Positions 19,701 to 28,151 of a stretch of DNA of 64,000 nucleotides are shown piece by piece. A program made the position numbers and the translations under genes. The notes beneath the pieces were generated by a model that did no database searches, was not told the origin of the DNA, and saw only the letters and a list, made by a program, of their open reading frames with translations. Origin of the DNA: JBEHWX01 sp048498995 (GTDB taxonomy: Bacteria; Bacteroidota; Ignavibacteria; OLB7). The stretch's first letter is position 1, and every line of letters begins with the position of its first letter. The stretch covers positions 1 through 64,000 of the forward strand of contig JBEHWX010000013.1 in assembly GCA_048498995.1 (NCBI GenBank). The letters are read 5' to 3'.

Positions 19701-19875
19701 AGTCGATGCCGGCAAGCTCGGCGCCGCGGTCGTGGCAGATCCGTCGAAGCTCGGGGAAGACATGCTCGGCCAGGTGCTCCCGCTCGCCGGACATCTCATC
19801 GGCGGCGCTGGCCACGTACACGCGGAGCTCGCGAGGGATCGGTCCCGTTTGCATCGTGGTCTGGAGGTCGATCAT
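16768..19875 (-). CDS. STAND NTPase with DUF4062/NPHP3-like head and TPR tail
   Basis: A 1035-residue multidomain protein. Residues 16-205 resemble the N-terminal domain of DUF4062, NPHP3, TANC and TEP1 proteins: RVYVASAADEMSGEREHLAE, FPELRRICHDRGAEL with the following IDFRRG, and GLVGSRAGWMPSYEMI. Residues 230-560 are a STAND-type ATPase with Walker A GESGVGKS (257-264) and Walker B ILIIDGADQI, followed by a winged-helix-like segment. Residues about 650-1010 are tetratricopeptide repeats of the kinesin-light-chain type (EALDNLAGVMQEMGELEEAE; VATNNLAALRFDLGDRPGA). STAND proteins are switches that oligomerise on ligand binding; bacterial ones include antiphage sensors and transcription regulators. 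It follows the TPR-LuxR gene by 93 bases and is probably co-transcribed. No effector nuclease domain is visible; the head may be the effector. Confidence 0.85.
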   Translation of the reverse strand: MIDLQTTMQTGPIPRELRVYVASAADEMSGEREHLAEHVFPELRRICHDRGAELAGIDFRRGAPTRGAEPDTLVRLSLDELHLRRPFVLGLVGSRAGWMPSYEMIARDGTLLRRYPWLDRLAEEPRSLLELEIERGVMARPDSPSWSAFYLRSTPDDQLAPEADRLRMLKERIRSGGFRHREDLPDLASFGEWVHGQILTVIDRLFPERRARGFEADLRAMEAFAASRRRGYVPRRSLIDRLERHVASGSEPLVVRGESGVGKSALVAYWGAEHRRRSPEAKLVSHHVGVGGPATRSAVARSLAAQLRHALGAAPELPADEAELLEELPFRLAEAAAAGMILIIDGADQIVDGAGLEWLVPHVPPGLRLIVTTTSRSVLAGRGWPELVVDPLTTGERIALGAGSLFATALPDAAPARADAPITPLLLRARLEELALFGSHERVPRQVERMLATDSVGELIDRKLEMLELEFGREPMASLLGALVCLRDGLSAAELGRLTGSSDVEVAEMLRLLDFYLLPVDGRLRFFHAEMERGVERRYLAAEGEQRAMRRRLVDLFASDTSPARRAEVLPELFEQLGDLDRLRACLADPDILLTLMRGEREYALLRWWLMTGGYEGMEATYREAIESVALTRSVAEVGEMYAAAGDLLRHAGRYAEAEPPLRRAVSAFEELGGEYEPTFASVCYRLSAVLRALGKLDAARDALLRLLPIATRDARAGSLLPEALDNLAGVMQEMGELEEAEAHYRRAIAEAERLEGSGSRLVAMILNNLASMLHRRGAFEEARALYERAIDLFGARLGRRHPETAVATNNLAALRFDLGDRPGAEESYRRVLEIWEETLGPAHPMVGAALNNLASSMAGRGDAGAIPLLERAAAIYGSAGAGEASAELAIVHFTLGRAHYYQDNLEASARAFADALEIQRALFGPEHLDSLATLGWLAKVRRDLGRHARSRSDYLAAISGHERILGAEHLRVGILLGDFGELLEAMNDLRGARSAYARSRSILESILPPDDPRLLAARRRLESVETATQRGSRE

Positions 19876-19968
19876 GTCGGTACGGTCGGAGTGTTGAGGA
19901 GAGAAGCGCGGGACGAGGATGCCTTGCGCGGGAGAGGCACAAGCAGGAGACGCGCGAGCATCACCGCG

Positions 19969-21633
19969 TCAAAGCGTCGCCAGGAGCAGGGAGAGGCTTT
20001 CGCCGGCGGCAAGGCCGAGCTTGCGCCGCATCCGGTAACGATGGTTCTCGATCGTCCGCTCGGAGGTGTAGAGGATGTTCGCGATCTCCTTCGAGGACAT
20101 GTTGCCGCGCAGCAGCGCGCAGATCCGCACTTCCGTGGTCGTCAGCTTCGGGAAACGCTCGAGCAGCCGCGCCACGAACTCCGGATGCAGTCGGTCGAAC
20201 GTCCGCTCGAACTCGCGCCAGGCATCGTCGCCGGCGGCCGGCGCCAGTCGGTCGACGAGCTCGCCGAGGTCATGCTGGTCCGATCCGGCCACGCCGTCCA
20301 CGTTCCGCCGGAGCGCGCGGAGCGCCTCTTCCCGCTGGACCAGGGAGGTCGCCATTGCCGCCAGCTCCCTGGTGCGGAGGTCGAGCTCCTCGCGCAGCTC
20401 CTCGGCCTCCCGTCGGGCACGCTCCAGCGCGTGCTCGGCGCCGTCGACCCTCGTTCGGGCATCGAGCTCGACCACGGCGCGTCGCGCATCGGTCCGCTCC
20501 AGGTGCTCCCGAAGATCGGAGGCGAGCTTGAAATGTCGGAGCGCCGCCCCCTGCTCCCCCAGCCGGTCGTAGATCGCCGCCAGCATCTCATGAACGCGAC
20601 GGGACACGGCACCATCACCCGACCGCTCCGCCGGCTCCACCGCGCGATCGAGCATGGCGATCGCATCCCACCAGACTTCCAGCCTCGCGCACTGAGCAGC
20701 GCCGGCGACCAACGCACGCGCCTCGAGCGCCGGATCGCCAGCGGCCACGCCGATCTCCGCCGCGCGCCGATAGACCGCCATCGCGACCTCCGGACGCTCC
20801 CCGGCGTCGAGATCCGCCACCGCGATCATCGCCTCGCCGGCGCCGCGAAGGTCGCCGACCTGTTCGTGCAGCAGCAGGGCACGCATGGCATGCTCGCGCG
20901 CCTCGTCGGAGCGTCCGAGCGCCGAACAGACGGCGGCGAGGTTGCCGCGGGCCGAAGCCTCCAGGTGGCGGTCGCCGGTCTCGCGCGCGAGCCCGAGAGC
21001 ACGCTCGAGGAGGCCGAGCGCGGACTCCGGATCTCCCATCCGCGCGTGGGCCACGCCGGCATCGACACAGGCCGCGGCCAGCATCACCCGATCCCCATCC
21101 TCCTCGGCTTCCATGATCTCGACCGCGGCGCGATGGTGTCCGGCCCCCTCGGCAATGTCCCCGATGCCGACCAGCACGCCACCGAGCGCGGCGTGCGCCA
21201 CTGCCTCCATCTCCCGAAGCCCAGCTTGCCGCGCGCGCCGAAGCGCGTCGCGATAGGCAACCACCGCCGATTCGGGTGTGCCGAGCCTGGCCCGCGCATG
21301 GCCGATCGCCAGCGCCAGCTCCGCCCCCTCCTCCAGGTCGCCGAGCTCATCGCTGAGGTCGAGCGCGCGCCTGTGCGCGTCGAGCGCCTCGCGATGCCGC
21401 GACAGGGCGGCAAGACAACGTCCAAGCTGCCGGAGCGCAAGCGCCAGCGAGCGCCGGTCGTCGAGCCCCTCGGCCGCATCGAGCGCTTCCTCGGCAAGCG
21501 AGAGCGCCTGGCCGGGATCGCTCCTGAGCGCGCGACGCGACGCGGCGACCGCCCGCGAGAGCGCTTCCTTCCGCTCGACATGTGTCGGAAGACGGCGCGC
21601 GGAGCTATCCGCATCAGGCTCGTGAGAGACCAT
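19969..21633 (-). CDS. TPR, coiled-coil and LuxR-type HTH regulator
   Basis: A 554-residue cytoplasmic regulator. Residues about 20-385 are tetratricopeptide repeats (LALRQLGRCLAALSRHREAL; HLEASARGNLAAVCSALGR). Residues about 390-450 form a coiled coil rich in Arg and Glu (ALERARREAEELREELDLR). The C-terminus holds a LuxR/GerE helix-turn-helix: TTEVRICALLRGNMSSKEIA, then YTSERTIENHRYRMRRKLGL. This layout is common in Bacteroidota and relatives. The start MVSHEPDADS is chosen over a longer frame to 21783 because the extra residues are unlike the repeats and run into the divergent promoter region; no good ribosome-binding site supports either. The STAND gene follows on the same strand and is a candidate partner or target. 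Confidence 0.83.
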   Translation of the reverse strand: MVSHEPDADSSARRLPTHVERKEALSRAVAASRRALRSDPGQALSLAEEALDAAEGLDDRRSLALALRQLGRCLAALSRHREALDAHRRALDLSDELGDLEEGAELALAIGHARARLGTPESAVVAYRDALRRARQAGLREMEAVAHAALGGVLVGIGDIAEGAGHHRAAVEIMEAEEDGDRVMLAAACVDAGVAHARMGDPESALGLLERALGLARETGDRHLEASARGNLAAVCSALGRSDEAREHAMRALLLHEQVGDLRGAGEAMIAVADLDAGERPEVAMAVYRRAAEIGVAAGDPALEARALVAGAAQCARLEVWWDAIAMLDRAVEPAERSGDGAVSRRVHEMLAAIYDRLGEQGAALRHFKLASDLREHLERTDARRAVVELDARTRVDGAEHALERARREAEELREELDLRTRELAAMATSLVQREEALRALRRNVDGVAGSDQHDLGELVDRLAPAAGDDAWREFERTFDRLHPEFVARLLERFPKLTTTEVRICALLRGNMSSKEIANILYTSERTIENHRYRMRRKLGLAAGESLSLLLATL

Positions 21634-21968
21634 GAGACAACGGGGAGAATGATTCGGAGATATGACGACGCGTGGCCGCGAAAGGCCCGGCGGAGAGGCT
21701 GTCGCCGACGCGGGCCGGTCGCACCGGAGGACGAACGCCGAAGCTAACCAGGAGACCAGGGATTGACAAGTAACCTTCCCCACGGCCGCATCTTGATACT
21801 TCCCTTATCCCCCACCTCCCACTCTTGAGTCCGGTCTTATGCGGGCGAGACGAAGTTGTAGATGCGATCGACGACGAGCGTGAGCGGCCGCGAAGGCATG
21901 ATGCCGGCGGCGGCCTCCCGAGCTCTCGCCGATCGGGGAATGAACATGAACGAACGGGGATTCCGCCC
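21634..21968. other. Divergent intergenic region, regulator / porin-kdp operon
   Basis: 335 bases between the divergent TPR-LuxR regulator and the porin gene that begins the potassium operon. The kdp promoter is expected here, and KdpE would be the natural activator, but I cannot point to a specific binding site. No gene is seen. Confidence 0.4.
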
Positions 21969-23420
21969 ATGACTTCGTTGTATGACACCTTTTCCGGTCG
22001 CGGCGCGATGCGAATGCTGTTGGTGACGCTCGCGGCCTGCGTGCCGCTCGGCCGCGGCTCGGCGCAATCGCTCCCGACCGCCGCGATACGTGACTCGGCG
22101 CGGACCGCCGCGACGCCGGCCGGGCTACGGGCCGATCCCGCTGTCCCGGCCGATTCGACGACGGCCGCGCATGCGGCCTCCGACGAGCCGTTCGCATGGG
22201 GAGACTTCACCTGGCTGCAGGGAAACAACCGCATGCACAACCAGGTGCTCTCCTCGAAATACTTCACCGGTGACGTGACGCTCGACGTCAACTACAACCA
22301 CAGTTTTCACCGCCCGGTCGATCACACGACATCCGGCTCCACGGCCACGTTCCGCTCGGGAGAGCTGAACATATCATACATCGAGGCCGGCGGTGATTTT
22401 CACGATCCGGAGAGCGGCGCCCGCGCCCGGCTGATGCTCCAGTTCGGAACGCGCGCCACCGGCGTGCCCCGCAACGACAATACCCCGCTCCGCGGACAGT
22501 TCGACCTGTACACCGCGCTCCGGTTCGTGACCGAGGGATATGCCGGCATGCACTTCGACGCCTGGCATGGGATCAATGTCGACGTCGGCATCTTCAAATC
22601 GTATGTCGGCCTTCTTTCCTACAACAATTTCGAGAACTGGAATTACCAGCCCTCCTTTACCTCCGACAACACGCCCTGGTTTTTCACCGGCATACGCGTT
22701 CAGACATTTCCGAGCGATCGACTGAAGCTGGAATACTGGATCGTGAACGGCTGGCAGACCTACGGCATGTTCAACGAGCAGCCGGGCTTCGGCGTGCAGG
22801 CCATCTGGCGCCCCGAGGAATGGATCTCCATTCTCGGCAGCGCCTACACCGGATGGGACACGCCGAACACGCCGGGCCGGATCCGGTTCCACACCGACAA
22901 CAGCGTGCAGATCCGCTATCTCCACAACCCAGGCGGCGCGATACCGAAGGCGGCATTCTCGCTGACGGGCGACCTCGGCTTCGAGAACGGCGGCGGCGTG
23001 GTGCCGTTCGGCGGTGACTCGGCGACGCCGGAGCAGAATTTCCTGAGCTGGATGCTCTACAACCGCGTGTGGCTCGGCGCAGAGGAGAAATTCGCCTGGA
23101 CGTTCGGCGGCGGCATGCTTCACAATCCCGGTCGATATCTGGCGCTGCTCCCCACCGGCGCGGGCGTGCTGACGCAGAACCCGGGAGATCAGTTCGACGC
23201 ATGGGATTTCTCCACCGGCGTTCAGTACATGCCGAACGAGCATGTCACCTGGGGAGTGGAATATGTCCGCCGCCATGCGAGCGTCCCCTATTTCTCGGGC
23301 CCGGGCGGACTTACCTCACCGAACGGCTGGAATCCACCGATCGGTGACCCGACGGGATTCGCCGCCGATCTGGTGAAAGACGAGAGCCGGGTCATCGGCT
23401 CGATGATCGTCAGGTTCTGA
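21969..23420 (+). CDS. Outer-membrane beta-barrel porin (bbp2/OmpL-like)
   Basis: A 483-residue outer-membrane protein. A hydrophobic stretch near residues 14-33 (MRMLLVTLAACVPLGRGSAQ) acts as signal peptide. The rest alternates polar and aromatic residues as in barrel strands (ISYIEAGGDF, LMLQFGTRAT, VGIFKSYVGLLSYNNFENW) and ends in SRVIGSMIVRF with the terminal Phe expected by BamA. The pattern fits the beta-barrel porin-2 family. It precedes the kdp genes on the same strand, 55 bases before the first small peptide, so it probably belongs to that operon and may let K+ cross the outer membrane; this is inferred from position. The second methionine at 22008 is an alternative start. Confidence 0.8.
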   Translation: MTSLYDTFSGRGAMRMLLVTLAACVPLGRGSAQSLPTAAIRDSARTAATPAGLRADPAVPADSTTAAHAASDEPFAWGDFTWLQGNNRMHNQVLSSKYFTGDVTLDVNYNHSFHRPVDHTTSGSTATFRSGELNISYIEAGGDFHDPESGARARLMLQFGTRATGVPRNDNTPLRGQFDLYTALRFVTEGYAGMHFDAWHGINVDVGIFKSYVGLLSYNNFENWNYQPSFTSDNTPWFFTGIRVQTFPSDRLKLEYWIVNGWQTYGMFNEQPGFGVQAIWRPEEWISILGSAYTGWDTPNTPGRIRFHTDNSVQIRYLHNPGGAIPKAAFSLTGDLGFENGGGVVPFGGDSATPEQNFLSWMLYNRVWLGAEEKFAWTFGGGMLHNPGRYLALLPTGAGVLTQNPGDQFDAWDFSTGVQYMPNEHVTWGVEYVRRHASVPYFSGPGGLTSPNGWNPPIGDPTGFAADLVKDESRVIGSMIVRF

Positions 23421-23475
23421 GGTCTCCGATTACGCACGTCGATTCAGCGATACTCGGCATCATCAAGGTGACATC

Positions 23476-23559
23476 ATGCTCGACGCACTCTTTATCGTGA
23501 TCATCGTCGCGTTCATCGCGGCATGTATCGGCTACGTTTTCGCCTGCGAGCGTCTGTGA
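23476..23559 (+). CDS. 27-residue membrane peptide upstream of kdpF
   Basis: A short frame encoding one transmembrane helix (MLDALFIVIIVAFIAACIGY) with the C-terminal end VFACERL. Helix followed by a Cys-x-Arg-Leu end recalls small unnamed peptides that I know precede kdpF in other genomes. It lies between the porin gene and kdpF in the same direction, with AAGGTG eight bases upstream of the ATG. It could be an accessory subunit of the Kdp ATPase, but no function is established. Confidence 0.65.
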   Translation: MLDALFIVIIVAFIAACIGYVFACERL

Positions 23560-23613
23560 CGCATTCGGCGCACGACACGATCGCGGGCACGACACACACG
23601 GGAGATATTCCCC

Positions 23614-23703
23614 ATGGAATTCGATTTCATTCTCGGAGGGATCGTGGCGATCATCCTCCTGGTCTATCTGACCTACACTCTCCTTCGTCCGGAAAAATTC
23701 TAG
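23614..23703 (+). CDS. kdpF: Potassium-transporting ATPase subunit KdpF
   Basis: A 29-residue single-helix peptide (FILGGIVAIILLVYLTYTLL, ending RPEKF). The helix with the Arg-Pro-Glu-Lys-Phe end is typical for KdpF, which stabilises the KdpFABC complex at the inner membrane. GGGAGA precedes the start. kdpA follows 13 bases after the stop. Confidence 0.92.
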   Translation: MEFDFILGGIVAIILLVYLTYTLLRPEKF

Positions 23704-23716
23704 CCGGAGCACTGTC

Positions 23717-25447
23717 ATGACGATCAACGGCATCTTTCAGATCGTTCTCTTTTTTCTCCTGGTGCTCGCTCTGGCGCGGCCGCTCGGCCTCTACATGAAG
23801 CGGCTGTTCGAGGGGGAGCGCACCATCCTGAGCCGCGCGCTCGGCCCGGTGGAGCGTCTGATCTATCGCCTCTGCGGCGTCGATCCGTCGCATGAGCAGC
23901 ACTGGACCACGTACACGATCGCCATGCTCCTGTTCAACGGGGCGGGTATTCTGCTGCTCTACCTGTTGCAGCGGCTGCAGCACGCGCTCCCGCTCAACCC
24001 GCAGGGGCTCGCGCCGGTGGCGCCCGACCTCGCATTCAACACCGCGGTGAGCTTCGTGACGAACACCAACTGGCAATCCTACGCCGGCGAGTCGACGATG
24101 GGATATCTGGTGCAGATGGCCGGTCTGACGGTGCAGAATTTCGTCTCGTCGGCCACGGGCATCGCGCTCGCGATGGCGCTGATCCGCGCGTTCTCCCGAA
24201 GCTCGATGCAGACGCTCGGTAATTTCTGGTCCGATATCACCCGCGCCGTGCTGTACCTGCTGCTTCCGATCTCGCTCGTCTTCGCGCTCGTGCTCGTGGC
24301 GCAGGGCGTTCCGCAGAATCTCTCCCCCTATGCCACGGCGCATACCGTCGAGGGAAGGACGCAGGTGATCGCCCAGGGCCCGGTAGCGTCGCAGGAGGCG
24401 ATCAAGATGCTCGGGACCAACGGCGGCGGATTCTTCAACGCGAACTCCGCGCATCCCTACGAAAACCCGACGCCGCTGACGAACCTGCTGCAGATGGTCT
24501 CGATTTTCGCGATCGGCGCGGGGCTTACCTACACGTTCGGCAGCATGGTGAAGGATACGCGCCAGGGGTGGGGAATATTCGCGGCGATGTCGGTCCTCTT
24601 TTTCGCCGGCGCGCTAGTGACGTATCACGCGGAATCCTCCGGCACGCCGTTGCTCGATCGCGCGGGCGTCTCCACCGTCGCCTCTCACGGGCAGGCCGGC
24701 GGAAACATGGAGGGAAAAGAGACCCGCTTCGGCATCGCGACCACGACGCTCTTCGCCACGGTGACCACCGACGCATCGTGCGGCGCGGTCAACGGCATGC
24801 ACGACAGCTTCACGCCGCTCGGCGGCATGGTGCCGCTGGTCAACATCGAGCTCGGCGAAGTGATCGTCGGCGGAGTCGGCGCCGGCATGTACGGCATTCT
24901 GCTGTTCGCGCTGCTGGCGGTGTTCATCGCCGGACTGATGGTCGGGCGCACGCCGGAATTCGTCGGCAAGAAAATCGAGGCCAAGGAGATGAAGATGACG
25001 GTGCTGGCGCTCGTGCTCGTACTGCCGCTGAGCATTCTCGGGTTTACGGCGCTTGCCAGCGTGCATCCGGCCGGCATCCGGGGACCGCTCAACGCCGGCC
25101 CGCACGGCTTCACGGAAATTCTCTATGCCTACGTCTCCGGCACCGGCAACAACGGCAGCGCCTTCGCGGGGCTGAGCGCCAACACCCCCTTCTACAACAT
25201 CACGCTCGCGCTGGCGATGTTGTTCGGACGGTTCCTCTTCATCGTGCCGGCCATGGCGGTGGCCGGATCGCTCGTCAGGAAGAAGCACATCCCGGCATCG
25301 GCCGGCACCTTCCCGACCACCGGGCCGCTCTGGGTCGGCCTGCTGGTCGGAACCGTCCTGATCGTCGGCGGCCTCACCTTCTTCCCCGCGCTCGCGCTCG
25401 GCCCGGTCGTCGAGCATCTGAAGATGCTTGCCGGCGGGCTGTTCTAA
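23717..25447 (+). CDS. kdpA: Potassium-transporting ATPase subunit KdpA
   Basis: The 576-residue channel-like subunit that selects and passes K+ in the KdpFABC complex. All four pore loops of the family are visible in order: TNTNWQSYAGES, GTNGGGFFNANSAHPYENP, TTDASCGAVNGMHDS and GTGNNGSAFAGLS. About ten transmembrane segments surround them. CGGAG lies upstream of the ATG. It is followed by kdpB after 18 bases. Confidence 0.98.
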   Translation: MTINGIFQIVLFFLLVLALARPLGLYMKRLFEGERTILSRALGPVERLIYRLCGVDPSHEQHWTTYTIAMLLFNGAGILLLYLLQRLQHALPLNPQGLAPVAPDLAFNTAVSFVTNTNWQSYAGESTMGYLVQMAGLTVQNFVSSATGIALAMALIRAFSRSSMQTLGNFWSDITRAVLYLLLPISLVFALVLVAQGVPQNLSPYATAHTVEGRTQVIAQGPVASQEAIKMLGTNGGGFFNANSAHPYENPTPLTNLLQMVSIFAIGAGLTYTFGSMVKDTRQGWGIFAAMSVLFFAGALVTYHAESSGTPLLDRAGVSTVASHGQAGGNMEGKETRFGIATTTLFATVTTDASCGAVNGMHDSFTPLGGMVPLVNIELGEVIVGGVGAGMYGILLFALLAVFIAGLMVGRTPEFVGKKIEAKEMKMTVLALVLVLPLSILGFTALASVHPAGIRGPLNAGPHGFTEILYAYVSGTGNNGSAFAGLSANTPFYNITLALAMLFGRFLFIVPAMAVAGSLVRKKHIPASAGTFPTTGPLWVGLLVGTVLIVGGLTFFPALALGPVVEHLKMLAGGLF

Positions 25448-25465
25448 CCAATCGAGAATCCGATC

Positions 25466-27526
<2,061 letters not shown>

Positions 27527-27546
27527 TCATTCATGCAGGTGCAACG

Positions 27547-28134
27547 ATGCTTTCGCAACTGAAACCGGCGCTCCTGATGGCGCTCGTGATGACCGCGCTG
27601 ACGGGGCTTCTCTATCCGCTTCTGGTCACCGGCATCGCGCAGGCGGTCGTTCCGCGTCAGGCCAACGGAAGCCTGATCCGCCGGAACGGCGTGGTGATCG
27701 GCTCCGAGCTGATCGGACAGAATTTCTCGGGCCCGGGTTATTTTCATCCCCGCCCGTCGGCGGCCGGCGCCGGCTACGATGCCGCCGCCTCCGGTGGCTC
27801 CAATCTCGGCCCGACCAGCCGGGCACTTGCCGCGCGCGTCGACAGCCTGGCCGCCGCGCTGCGCGCCGAGAACCCCGGCGTGCCGGTGCCGGTGGACATG
27901 GTGACCGCCTCGGCGAGCGGCCTCGATCCGGATATCTCCCCCGCCGCCGCGGAGTTTCAGCTACCGCGCGTGGCGCGCTCCCGGAATTTTCCGGCCGACC
28001 GGCTGCGCGAGCTTGTGCGGCGCGCGACGACTCCGCGGCAGCTCGGCACCCTCGGCGAGCCCCGCGTCAATGTTCTTCTGTTGAACCTCGCACTCGACTC
28101 CCTGGCCGGCGCGCCGGCCGGCGGCGCCCGCTGA
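27547..28134 (+). CDS. kdpC: Potassium-transporting ATPase subunit KdpC
   Basis: The 195-residue subunit with one N-terminal membrane helix (ALLMALVMTALTGLLYPLLV) and a periplasmic domain carrying family motifs NGSLI, GSELIGQNFSGPGYFHPRPS, ASGGSNLGPTS and ASGLDPDISPAAA. AGGTG precedes the start at 27547. It is needed for ATP affinity and assembly of the complex. kdpD follows after 17 bases. Confidence 0.97.
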   Translation: MLSQLKPALLMALVMTALTGLLYPLLVTGIAQAVVPRQANGSLIRRNGVVIGSELIGQNFSGPGYFHPRPSAAGAGYDAAASGGSNLGPTSRALAARVDSLAAALRAENPGVPVPVDMVTASASGLDPDISPAAAEFQLPRVARSRNFPADRLRELVRRATTPRQLGTLGEPRVNVLLLNLALDSLAGAPAGGAR

Positions 28135-28151
28135 CACAGGAGCACCCGATC

